DNA from: Myxococcales bacterium
GTDB lineage: Bacteria > Myxococcota_A > Polyangia > Palsa-1104 > JAEUJZ01
Reading direction: 5' to 3'
Length of the DNA: 50,284 nucleotides
Assembly (NCBI GenBank): GCA_016794465.1
Contig: JAEUKA010000041.1
Span: 1 to 50,284, forward strand
In this document: piece by piece, positions 1-7,100 of the stretch
Layout of the letters: each line of letters starts with the position of its first letter
Numbering within the stretch: position 1 is the first letter of the stretch
Notes under the pieces: generated by a model
Told to the model about the DNA's origin: nothing
Seen by the model: the letters and a program-made list of their open reading frames with translations, nothing else
The model's database searches: none
Position numbers and translations under genes: made by a program

Positions 1-1
1 T

Positions 2-1084
2 GCGGACATCAGGAAGCGCGTCTCCATCGAAGACGTACTCCTGCGTTACTACCGCATCACCAATCTGAAACGCGACGGCACCAAGCTGTCCGGCCCTTGT
101 CCGGTTCACGACGGCGACAGTCCGCGCTCGTTCCACGTCGAGCTCGACAAAAACATCTGGCACTGCTTCAGCAAGTGTCAGGGCGGCGGCAACCAGCTCG
201 ACTTGGTTGCAAAGAAGGAAAACATCAGCATCCGTGACGCAGCGCTGCGACTACAGACGTTCTTCAGTGTTGAAGGGAAGGAACGCACCGAGCCGGTAAT
301 GCACAAAGGAAAGGAGTCCGCACCGGAATCAATTCATCGGCGAGAAAACGAGTCTGAACTCAGAAAGGAATCTTCACTAGCGAAACAGAAGGAAGAAGAA
401 CCGGAAGTCAACCAGCCGCTCCACATCAAGCTCGAACTGAAAAGCGACCATCCGCATTTGCTCGATGACCGAGGACTCAAACTCGGGACCATGGAACGCT
501 TCGGCGTCGGCTACTGCTCGCGCGGGATTCTGCGCGGGATGATTGCGATTCCAATTCATGACGAAGAGGGCGAACTCGTCGCGTACGCGGGAAGAAGACT
601 CAAGCCCGTTGATATCCGCGAACTCGGGAAATACAAGTTTCCCAAGGGCTTCCGCAAGGAACTCGTCCTCTACAACCTGAACCGCGCCAAGGAACACCAA
701 AAGGAGTCCGGCCTGATTCTGGTCGAAGGATTCTTTTCGGTCCTCAAGCTCTACGAAGCCGGACTCCCGAACGTCGTCGCGTCCATGGGCTGCGAACTCT
801 CCGACGAGCAAGCGCGACTCTGTGCCGAAGCCAAGGAAGTCATCGTCCTTTACGACGGCAACGACGCCGGATACATCGGCGCGGCCAAAGCCAAGGCAAA
901 ACTCGCGCCGCTTGTCCCCGTTCGCATCGTCAAGCTCGAAGAAGGCACCGAGCCGGAGAGCTACTCACCGCAAGCCCTACGCTGGCTCGTGAACGGCATC
1001 AGCCGACTCGACATCGAGGAAATCACTTTTTCCAGGCGACGACCGGCTCCAGTCGAGAGCAATGCCGTCAGCGCTCCGCTCTGA
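2..1084 (+). CDS. DnaG-like primase (CHC2 zinc finger + Toprim), 5' end outside the window
   Basis: The reading frame is open from base 2, so the start lies upstream of the window and the first in-frame start codon inside (203) is not the true one. The N-terminal part has a CHC2 zinc-binding pattern: CPVH (codons from 107) followed about 15 residues later by CFSKC (164-178). The C-terminal half is a Toprim domain with the glutamate in LVEGFF and the DxD-type LYDGNDAG. The length and the absence of a helicase-binding region resemble the short primases of plasmids, phages and integrative elements rather than the chromosomal DnaG. It probably primes replication of the mobile element that runs to 13,930. 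The glutamate/lysine-rich linker between the two domains is low complexity. Family assignment is firm; the role in the element is inferred. Confidence 0.9.
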   Translation, partial: ADIRKRVSIEDVLLRYYRITNLKRDGTKLSGPCPVHDGDSPRSFHVELDKNIWHCFSKCQGGGNQLDLVAKKENISIRDAALRLQTFFSVEGKERTEPVMHKGKESAPESIHRRENESELRKESSLAKQKEEEPEVNQPLHIKLELKSDHPHLLDDRGLKLGTMERFGVGYCSRGILRGMIAIPIHDEEGELVAYAGRRLKPVDIRELGKYKFPKGFRKELVLYNLNRAKEHQKESGLILVEGFFSVLKLYEAGLPNVVASMGCELSDEQARLCAEAKEVIVLYDGNDAGYIGAAKAKAKLAPLVPVRIVKLEEGTEPESYSPQALRWLVNGISRLDIEEITFSRRRPAPVESNAVSAPL

Positions 1085-1179
1085 AACAGAGCTCGCCCCA
1101 ACCGTTCCTTTTCCTCAAAAACAACCCAATCAGCACGCCTTCGCGCGGCTTCGGCGATGCAAGCCGAAAAGGAGAACCT

Positions 1180-1611
1180 ATGCTCACCACCCTGAAAGCC
1201 CTCCGTCCCTCTGCCCTCGCGGTGTTTAACCACCTAACCCACGGACTCGACCTTGGCGGACACCGCAAGCTCGACAACGCCAGCGGCACCTTCATGGCCG
1301 TCTGCGTCGAGAAAATCACCGAGCGTCATTACTCCATCGCGCACTATTTTGAACAAAACGGCGACCTCGTGGCCGACCCGGAGCTGACGTTCTTTCGGAG
1401 CGACGACGGCGCGGTCTACCCCTGCACGTTCCAGCAAGACAACCTCGCGATGTACCGCATCGGCCTCGACATCACGCCCGAAGGAGTCATCGAACACACC
1501 AGCATCAAGGAACAGCACGAACAGGCGGTGTTCGCTGACGACTGGATGAGGAACATCGCCGACCAGCAAGGACTCAAAATCGAAGCGCCAGCGGGAGGAG
1601 CCGATGAGTAG
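1180..1611 (+). CDS. Small accessory protein, DUF6908-like
   Basis: A 143-residue soluble protein preceded by a good ribosome site (AAAGGAGAA, 7 bases before ATG). The central part, with AHYFEQNGDLVADPE and a following TFQQD, resembles DUF6908, a family of unknown function seen on plasmids and integrative elements; this match is from memory and not searched. No membrane segment or signal peptide is seen. It starts 95 bp after the primase and overlaps the next gene by 8 bp, so the small genes here probably form one transcription unit with the primase. No function can be stated beyond element maintenance. Confidence 0.7.
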   Translation: MLTTLKALRPSALAVFNHLTHGLDLGGHRKLDNASGTFMAVCVEKITERHYSIAHYFEQNGDLVADPELTFFRSDDGAVYPCTFQQDNLAMYRIGLDITPEGVIEHTSIKEQHEQAVFADDWMRNIADQQGLKIEAPAGGADE

Positions 1612-1858
1612 CGAAGCGGTGCTTTACCGCGAGCGCGTTCTCGCCACCCTCGACACGATGCGCACGAACGAAAAAGACCGACTCATCATCGGCCTCGTCG
1701 ACGCGCTCTATCCGAACGGCGACCCGGACTATTCCCAGGATGGCGCGGACTTCATCGCCGAAGCCATCCGATTACTCGCGGCCTTCCATCCGAGCAACCT
1801 GGCACCGAAGGAAGTCCCGTCTTCAACGAAAGACACCGAACCCGACATCGCGTTCTAG
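1604..1858 (+). CDS. Small acidic hypothetical protein
   Basis: An 84-residue acidic protein that I do not recognise. It starts inside the last codons of the preceding gene (8-bp overlap, with GGAGGAG just upstream of the ATG), which indicates translational coupling. The sequence is mostly helical by composition, with an alanine-rich helix in the middle and a disordered acidic tail. It has no cysteines, membrane segment or catalytic motif. The overlap and strong ribosome site make it a real gene; the role is unknown. Confidence 0.6.
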   Translation: MSSEAVLYRERVLATLDTMRTNEKDRLIIGLVDALYPNGDPDYSQDGADFIAEAIRLLAAFHPSNLAPKEVPSSTKDTEPDIAF

Positions 1859-1884
1859 CGCGACGGAACCCACGAGGAGGCATC

Positions 1885-2547
1885 ATGCACGAACGGTTAA
1901 GCGTCGTGCTCATCGAAGCCTTGACCCGTGTCTGGAGCCGCATCCGCGTCCATCATCCGGGCGTACCGGGCGTAATGCTGCTGGCGGCCCCAAGCCAGCG
2001 CGGCGACCTGTCCGTCCTCGGACACTTCGCGCCGCTGCGCTGGCGACACAAGACCCGTGGCGACACCGGCTATCACGAAGTCGTGGTCGTCGCCGAACAC
2101 CTCGACCGCAGCGCCGCCGACATCGTCGAGACACTCATCCACGAAGCGGCGCATGCCCTCAACTTCGAGCGCAAAGTTCACGATTGCAGCCGCAGCCAGT
2201 ACCACAACCGTGAATTCAAAGCGGCGGCGGAAGAACTCGGCCTCGCGGTCGAGCAAGTACCCCACTACGGCTTCGCGCTGACAACACTTCGAGAGGACAC
2301 CCGCCAGCGCTACGACGAAGACATCAAACAGCTCGCCGAAGTCCTCATCCACCGCGCCAAGCCGATACCCGTACCCGGTGTTTCAACACCCAAAGGAGGA
2401 GAAGAAGCACCCCAGGGCGACAAACCCGGCTCCCGCAGCCGCAAAGCCGTCTGCAAATGTTCGTTCATTATCCGCGTGGCCAAGTCCACGCTCGAACAAA
2501 CCACCATCCGCTGTGAGAAATGCGGAGAGGAGTTTGTGTTGGTGTAA
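1885..2547 (+). CDS. SprT-like zinc metalloprotease with C-terminal zinc ribbon
   Basis: A 220-residue protein with the metzincin-like SprT signature: HEAAH at about residues 86-90, and a third likely ligand in YHNREF about 25 residues later. The C-terminus is a zinc ribbon (CKC, then CEKC about 20 residues on). SprT/Spartan-type proteases of eukaryotes cut DNA-protein crosslinks. Bacterial and plasmid homologues are poorly understood, so a role in clearing proteins from element DNA is inference. An excellent GAGGAGG site precedes the ATG. It is the last gene of the primase group and is followed by a strong terminator. Plasmid and phage SprT-like proteins often sit near replication genes, as here. 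Confidence 0.85.
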   Translation: MHERLSVVLIEALTRVWSRIRVHHPGVPGVMLLAAPSQRGDLSVLGHFAPLRWRHKTRGDTGYHEVVVVAEHLDRSAADIVETLIHEAAHALNFERKVHDCSRSQYHNREFKAAAEELGLAVEQVPHYGFALTTLREDTRQRYDEDIKQLAEVLIHRAKPIPVPGVSTPKGGEEAPQGDKPGSRSRKAVCKCSFIIRVAKSTLEQTTIRCEKCGEEFVLV

Positions 2548-2552
2548 GTTAA

Positions 2553-2591
2553 AGGAGCGTGCCTGAGTGGTACGCTCCTGCTCTGTTTTTT
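2553..2591 (+). terminator. Rho-independent terminator after the SprT-like gene
   Basis: An 8-bp perfect stem (AGGAGCGT / ACGCTCCT, 2553-2560 and 2572-2579) that can be lengthened by two further pairs after a mismatch, with six T at 2586-2591. It ends the primase-SprT transcription unit just before the AT-rich islet. Confidence 0.85.
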
Positions 2592-2625
2592 GAAAAGTGA
2601 ATATATTTTGATTAATTCTGATTGC

Positions 2626-4410
2626 TTATTCGTCTGAATTCCACCCGGTCTTATATTGGTGTAAATCTAAAGAGAATCCTTCTGGCCAATAACCCTTTCG
2701 CCAGACTATTTTGAATTTCCACACAGCATCAACGACAAGGTCAATTGCTTCATCATAAAAGCTACGCTCTCTATTATGACTGAGCTTTAATTCATCAGTT
2801 CGAATATCAATATCGTGTCGATTCAGCTTCTTTATGCACATCAAATCGCTTCTTATATATATTTCTATTCTAATGTCGGCAAGTGTTAGATTTGAATTTA
2901 ATGGAGAAGCATACAAAAAATCAAAACCAGTCAGGACAAGCTTAGCATTTTCTGGGATGAAGTGCCGACCTCTGCTAGTTACTCCAGATTCTGATAGTTC
3001 AATGATTTCAACGGTATAGACAGTCTCATCCATGATTCTCCTAAGAAAATCGATATATAGTAAGCACCTCGGGTAGAACTTTCCATTTCTCTCTTTCAAT
3101 ATTCCAAGTCTATATAACATCAAGGAAAATGGTAACGTTGGTGAAAATTCCATTTGACGTAGGTCCGTAATTTCGTCCTGAAACTCATCAAAATTGGAAA
3201 TTCTAAACGCATTGATACTCCTTTGTAAGGATTCAAGATGTCTTTCAAAAATGCTAACATCATAAATTATCTCTGATGGTTTCAACCCCTGAATGAATGA
3301 TTCATATAGACACAAACGAGTAATGTATGGATGTCCCTCTGCGAGACTCCAAATGGCTGATACTTCATCGTCCGCATTGTTGAATCCGTGTAGCCTGGAA
3401 AGTTGCTCGACTTCTTCGCGTAGAAAATTTTCGAGAGAAATACAATGTTCAGTATATAGAGCTTCACATAACTTCCAGCTTGATTTGTCTAATGACACAG
3501 TATACAGGAAGCGCATGCGAGTCCAAGGCTCTTCCATCATTCCTCTCCAAGACTTCAATGTCTCAACAAATACTGGCTCTTTGGAGTATAGTTGGTCGGC
3601 ATTTTCAATCACAACAAGAGCAATTTGATTTCGAGACAAAGTCTGTGACTTTAATAGAGTGACTGTCTTTTCAATCCATTCAGATGTAACAGACTGCTTG
3701 GCAGACTTATCTTCTTTTATTCCTTCTGAACTTGAAGCTAATTGACTTGTGAATTCACAAATAGGCTCTGGGGCTGCTCCATTTATTCTGATAATCCTGA
3801 TACCCTTCTGTTTGCTCATTTTCTCAACAATGTAAGCAACTAACGTCTTCTTCCCAGATAGGGCTGGCCCCTGAATGGTTATTGCATTGCCTGGATGTGC
3901 CAAACAACTAAGCGCTCTCCTTTCTTCTATTCGTCGGTTAACATAGAAGGCAGGCACATATGAAATACTTGGCGGCGGTGGAAGTCCTACTGCATGGCCA
4001 GCAGCTACTTCCGATTCGCGGGCCGTTGTATTACTCGTGGCGTTGGTTGGATTAATTTGTACAGTGTGCAACCACTCTGCAAACTCTTTCAATACTTTGG
4101 TGGCCTCAAGAACTTGCTGATGTGGAAGCTTGGAAATGGATGATGCTTCCTCGGGATGCGCGTATATATTACGCAAATGGAGAGCTTCTCGCACCTTAAG
4201 GTTATTTGGAATCGCGGTAAACTCTGAAAGATAGTTCAATGCATCACTCGGTTTTTTACTAGGAAGCCAAACTTTCTTTTCCTTTAGTGCCTCTATGGCA
4301 TGCCCTAAAGCAAAGAAGAGTGCTCGACCCTTCGTCTCCACTTTCAAATCCGATGCCATTCGGAATATTTCGGGCCAATCTCGTGTTTCCGACTCACTCT
4401 GTTGTGCCAT
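2626..4410 (-). CDS. HEPN-like domain fused to a P-loop (AAA/STAND-like) ATPase; candidate conflict-system effector
   Basis: A 594-residue soluble protein with four recognisable parts. (1) Residues 1-115 form a helical N-terminal domain with R80-N-x3-H85, which fits the R-x4-6-H motif of HEPN ribonucleases. (2) A P-loop ATPase has Walker A GPALSGKKT at 181-189 and a Walker B-like strand ending in E269-N270. (3) A winged-helix-like segment lies at about 420-460 (LMLYRLGILKERNGK). (4) The C-terminal region from about 465 to 594 is of unknown fold. This resembles the AAA-like ATPases of bacterial conflict systems, in which an effector is fused to an NTPase switch. The start has AGGAGGT 8 bases upstream, and the gene overlaps the preceding small gene by 17 bp. 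The gene is clearly AT-rich compared with both flanks, a sign of recent acquisition. An antiphage or abortive-infection RNase role is inference. Confidence 0.7.
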   Translation of the reverse strand: MAQQSESETRDWPEIFRMASDLKVETKGRALFFALGHAIEALKEKKVWLPSKKPSDALNYLSEFTAIPNNLKVREALHLRNIYAHPEEASSISKLPHQQVLEATKVLKEFAEWLHTVQINPTNATSNTTARESEVAAGHAVGLPPPPSISYVPAFYVNRRIEERRALSCLAHPGNAITIQGPALSGKKTLVAYIVEKMSKQKGIRIIRINGAAPEPICEFTSQLASSSEGIKEDKSAKQSVTSEWIEKTVTLLKSQTLSRNQIALVVIENADQLYSKEPVFVETLKSWRGMMEEPWTRMRFLYTVSLDKSSWKLCEALYTEHCISLENFLREEVEQLSRLHGFNNADDEVSAIWSLAEGHPYITRLCLYESFIQGLKPSEIIYDVSIFERHLESLQRSINAFRISNFDEFQDEITDLRQMEFSPTLPFSLMLYRLGILKERNGKFYPRCLLYIDFLRRIMDETVYTVEIIELSESGVTSRGRHFIPENAKLVLTGFDFLYASPLNSNLTLADIRIEIYIRSDLMCIKKLNRHDIDIRTDELKLSHNRERSFYDEAIDLVVDAVWKFKIVWRKGYWPEGFSLDLHQYKTGWNSDE

Positions 4411-4759
4411 GCAAGATTACCTCCTCTTCGGATTCACTGATGCCAAGTCTATTAAGGGCTTGTCTAATATCATTTTTTTCGAACATTAGCAGTTCTTTCT
4501 TAATCCATTCATACCAATTTTGAGCTGATTCAGCAGCAACATTCATCACTTCAAATCGTACATCATCCAGCGTGATTCCTGTGCCTCGTTCCTTGATTCG
4601 TTCTTCACAAAGCGCAGCCACGTTTTTAGCGAGTTCTGCGGAACTTTCAATCAATTCTTCATATCGCTTGATACATGCTTCGGCAAGTCTTATGCGCTGT
4701 TCTTGCGATAATCCATGCAGAGCTGATTCTACCGGAGGGTGACCTTCACGTCCTTCCAT
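4394..4759 (-). CDS. Small helical partner of the HEPN-ATPase protein
   Basis: A 121-residue, charged, mostly helical protein that I do not recognise. It precedes the HEPN-ATPase gene and overlaps it by 17 bp, so the two are made from one message and probably act together, for example as inhibitor or sensor. Its composition is AT-rich like its partner. The ATG at 4759 has no Shine-Dalgarno sequence. A strong GGAGG lies further upstream in front of another ATG (4788) in a different frame (see the leader ORF). Initiation may therefore be by coupling to that leader, or the true N-terminus may differ. Confidence 0.6.
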   Translation of the reverse strand: MEGREGHPPVESALHGLSQEQRIRLAEACIKRYEELIESSAELAKNVAALCEERIKERGTGITLDDVRFEVMNVAAESAQNWYEWIKKELLMFEKNDIRQALNRLGISESEEEVILHGTTE

Positions 4760-4788
4760 ATAATATACATTGGATAGTTAATTAACAT
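4729..4788 (-). CDS. Possible 19-codon leader ORF overlapping the small HEPN-partner gene
   Basis: ATG at 4788 is placed 8 bases after a perfect GGAGG (complement of 4797-4801). It reads 19 codons in a different frame from the 121-residue gene and stops at 4729-4731, inside that gene. Since the longer gene's own ATG lacks a ribosome site, translation of this short frame could feed ribosomes to it. It could also mark a frameshift at the true gene start. Confidence 0.3.
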   Translation of the reverse strand: MLINYPMYIIWKDVKVTLR

Positions 4789-4801
4789 CGACCTTTCCTC
4801 C

Positions 4802-4831
4802 ATTATACCAGCCATCGACATATCTACGCAA
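4802..4831 (-). promoter_or_regulatory. Likely sigma70 promoter of the HEPN-ATPase cassette
   Basis: On the minus strand a perfect -10 hexamer TATAAT (complement of 4802-4807) is preceded, 18 bases further upstream, by TTGCGT as a weak -35. The predicted start of transcription is near 4795, just upstream of the GGAGG of the leader ORF. Confidence 0.5.
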
Positions 4832-4840
4832 CCTTCGCCC

Positions 4841-6394
4841 CTATAACTCACCCAGCTTAGGAACTTCTATCCCGTACAGTCGGCATTTCTTCTGGAAAGC
4901 CTGTTGGCTGCCAAGCTTTAGCTCTTTCGCAGCGGCGCGCTGTGTACCGTGGCGATTCCACGCATCCTCAAGTAGCTTACGCTCTACCTCGCAGAGTATT
5001 TCGTTCAGCCCGCGACCCGGCCTTGGGGTCACGTCGATACGACCGATGGCTTCTTCGAGCTGGACCGGTGGCAACTCGTCTTCGACAAGCCGGAGGTCAA
5101 TCTTCTCGCCGTTGGCAAGCAGGCTCAGGCGCTCGATAAAGTTCTCCAGCTCACGGGAGTTGCCCGGCCACGGGTGCGCACAGAGGCGGCGGCGAGCCGA
5201 AGGAAGGAGCCGCAACGGCGAAAGGCCATCCTCCCGCCGTCTTGCATTCACCCGTGACATGAAATGGTCAGCCAAGGGGATGATGTCTTCCCGTCGTGTG
5301 CGTAGCGGGGGAATGTGAATCGGAAAAACATTCAGCCGGTAGTAGAGGTCTTGGCGAAAATCTCCACTGGCAACTCCCTTCTCCAAGTCACGGTGCGTCG
5401 CGGCGATAAGACGAACATTGACGGGAATCTCATGCTCAGTGCCGACCGGACGTACCTTGCCCTCCTGCACAACACGCAAGAGCCTCATCTGCAAGCTCGC
5501 GGGCAGGTCGCCTATCTCATCGAGAAACAGTGTCCCGCCTTGCGCGGCGCGAAACAGCCCATCCCGAGCCAGAGTCGCTCCGGTAAAAGCCCCGCGAACA
5601 TGGCCGAACAGCTCGGATTCAACAAGCGATTCCGGGAGTGCGCCACAGTTAAAGGCGATGAAATGCTCACTCTTCCGACGGCTATTCCGGTGAATCGCTT
5701 GAGCAACCAGTTCTTTGCCAACGCCTGACTCCCCAAGAAGCAGCACCGTCGCAGAGCCTTGAGCTGCCTTCCAGGCCAGTTCCAGCACCCGGCGCATCGC
5801 TTGACTCTCGGCGATGATGTTGCTTCCCTCTAACCGACGAGGCTGAAGACTGCCTTCCCGGCGCGCTGGTTCCAAAAGTTCAGCGTCGATATCGAAGGGA
5901 ATGTGAGCGTGCTCGGCAGCGGACTCGTTGTCGTGTGCAGAGCTTTGCCAGGTCTGAGCGGGAAAGACGGTCTTCGCTAGTAGCACCCACGTCGCGTGCA
6001 TCTGCGGGGTGCCGGGACTCAGTAGGATGTGGAACTCAGCATCATTTCCGAGAGCGGCACGGGCCTGTTCGCAGGTTGTACGCATCCCTCGGTACAGCGC
6101 CTCGTAGTCTCGTGGATGCGGAATTTCGAGAAGCTGCGGACACAATTCTATCTGGGGATAGCGCCTTCGCATCTCCTCCGCAAACGCAGCTACAGCACCA
6201 TTTTCTTGAAACGGCGGATTGAAGAGAAGCACAAGCCGGTCAAAGGTCGGCGCTGCCTTGAGGAAGGTGAATATGGGTCCATCGACAAAGTCGTCCGGCT
6301 TCTCGATGGAGAATGACCCTAGCCGACCCGTTCGTCGTCCCTCATGTGGCCGCCACGGGTCTTGTGCTCCCAGCCATGTCAGTAGCACCCGCAC
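4841..6394 (-). CDS. RtcR-like sigma54 activator: CARF-type sensor + AAA+ + Fis HTH
   Basis: Read from the GTG at 6394 the protein has 517 residues. Residues 1-170 look like the RtcR sensor, a CARF-type fold: an opening strand VRVLLTWLG and, at 126-132, SPGTPQM followed by a tryptophan. Residues about 190-425 are a sigma54-activating AAA+ domain with Walker A GESGVGKE (221-228), the sigma54-contacting GAFTGA (268-273) and Walker B LFLDEIGD. The end is a Fis-type HTH. In E. coli RtcR the CARF domain senses an RNA-derived ligand and switches on the divergent RNA-repair operon; other CARF domains bind cyclic oligoadenylates. The layout matches here: a divergent operon with a sigma54 promoter, but with transfer/excision genes instead of rtcBA. 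The frame is open back to 6724, but that extension is not RtcR-like and would cover the sigma54 promoter and the palindromes, so I prefer the shorter form. GTG at 6388 is an alternative; neither has a clear ribosome site. Confidence 0.85.
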   Translation of the reverse strand: MRVLLTWLGAQDPWRPHEGRRTGRLGSFSIEKPDDFVDGPIFTFLKAAPTFDRLVLLFNPPFQENGAVAAFAEEMRRRYPQIELCPQLLEIPHPRDYEALYRGMRTTCEQARAALGNDAEFHILLSPGTPQMHATWVLLAKTVFPAQTWQSSAHDNESAAEHAHIPFDIDAELLEPARREGSLQPRRLEGSNIIAESQAMRRVLELAWKAAQGSATVLLLGESGVGKELVAQAIHRNSRRKSEHFIAFNCGALPESLVESELFGHVRGAFTGATLARDGLFRAAQGGTLFLDEIGDLPASLQMRLLRVVQEGKVRPVGTEHEIPVNVRLIAATHRDLEKGVASGDFRQDLYYRLNVFPIHIPPLRTRREDIIPLADHFMSRVNARRREDGLSPLRLLPSARRRLCAHPWPGNSRELENFIERLSLLANGEKIDLRLVEDELPPVQLEEAIGRIDVTPRPGRGLNEILCEVERKLLEDAWNRHGTQRAAAKELKLGSQQAFQKKCRLYGIEVPKLGEL

Positions 6395-6419
6395 CAACGC
6401 GGTGTAGCACAACAACCAA

Positions 6420-6436
6420 AAGTTGTCAGACAACTT
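6420..6436. promoter_or_regulatory. Perfect 8+1+8 palindrome, candidate operator/enhancer
   Basis: AAGTTGTC-A-GACAACTT is symmetric around base 6428. It lies about 25-40 bp upstream of the preferred start of the CARF regulator and about 180 bp upstream of the sigma54 promoter that drives the divergent operon. That is a typical distance for an enhancer bound by an RtcR-type activator, and it could also serve autoregulation. Confidence 0.55.
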
Positions 6437-6492
6437 CGCACCGTCGGCACAGCGATGATTGACTCCCACGATGAAGTCCTTCGCGGCAGCAC

Positions 6493-6514
6493 GCCAACAA
6501 CCTTGGGTTGTGGC
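6493..6514. promoter_or_regulatory. Second GTTGT-type inverted repeat in the regulator-operon gap
   Basis: ACAACC-TTG-GGTTGT (6497-6511) is extended on both sides by GCC/GGC after a one-base bulge. It shares the GTTGT/ACAAC half-site with the 6420-6436 palindrome, in the opposite arrangement. It lies about 95-110 bp upstream of the sigma54 promoter, so the pair may be two binding sites for the regulator. No protein evidence. Confidence 0.4.
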
Positions 6515-6605
6515 TGCTGTCGTAGCCGAACGTGGGCCGGTATGTCCTACTGAAGTAGCCATCACCGTCGAAGATAGGGGGGCTGAACTGCGCTTCAGCG
6601 GATGA

Positions 6606-6621
6606 TGGCATTGGGGTTGCC
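6606..6621 (+). promoter_or_regulatory. Sigma54 (-24/-12) promoter of the transfer/excision operon
   Basis: TGGCATTGGGGTTGCC has GG at 6607-6608 and GC at 6619-6620 with exactly ten bases between, and matches the sigma54 consensus TGGCAC-N5-TTGC except for one base. Transcription would start near 6632, about 30 bp before the first gene (6663). An inverted repeat GTTGC-TCT-GCAAC (6628-6640) falls at the expected start of the message. A GAFTGA-bearing activator is encoded divergently, which supports the call. Confidence 0.75.
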
Positions 6622-6662
6622 CAAGGCGTTGCTCTGCAACCGCAACCACAGGAGAGCAACCC

Positions 6663-7031
6663 ATGACGACACGATTTACCCTCAGCTCACTCGCCATCGT
6701 CCGCTTCGCCGAACTCGGTCTCAACTACGACCTGTCTGGTCTTCGCCAGGGGCTCGAAGCTGTCATCCGCAAAGAACGCGGCCTGTCTCCGTCCGAGGCA
6801 GCCCCTCCAGACAGTCTCTGCCTACTCGCGTTCACGCTGGCCGCCAATCCCGGCCTCGCCGCCACTTGGACCGAAGCCCTGCTATCCCGCGTCGCCGTTT
6901 TCGAGGACGAGCCCGGCGACACCTTCTCCTTCAACGACTACCAGTACCGCGTCCACATCGTCGTCAGCGAAAACGTCGTCACCCATGTTTCCCCCCTCCC
7001 GAAGCGGGCGACTGCCAAGCACCACGGATAA
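6663..7031 (+). CDS. First gene of the sigma54 operon, unknown
   Basis: A 122-residue soluble protein that I do not recognise. It has no signal peptide, membrane segment, cysteine pair or nucleotide-binding motif. The first half is hydrophobic-helical and leucine/alanine rich; the second half carries acidic and aromatic residues (FEDEPGDTFSFNDY) and looks like a beta-rich segment. An AGGAG lies 10 bases before the ATG. It is the first gene behind the sigma54 promoter, so it would be the first product after the CARF signal. It is separated by 69 bp from the next gene, the only gap of note in the operon. Confidence 0.6.
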   Translation: MTTRFTLSSLAIVRFAELGLNYDLSGLRQGLEAVIRKERGLSPSEAAPPDSLCLLAFTLAANPGLAATWTEALLSRVAVFEDEPGDTFSFNDYQYRVHIVVSENVVTHVSPLPKRATAKHHG

Positions 7032-7100
7032 CTGACCGACGGCGGCGGTGCTCTCGCCCAGGGCGCATCGCCTTCGCTCGGTCTCAAAAAGGAGACGACC

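Noticed and set aside
6395..6724. Longer N-terminus of the CARF regulator starting at 6724
   Set aside because: The extra 110 residues do not look like an RtcR N-terminus, and the stretch holds the sigma54 promoter and palindromes. The CARF-like strand begins at GTG 6394 or 6388.
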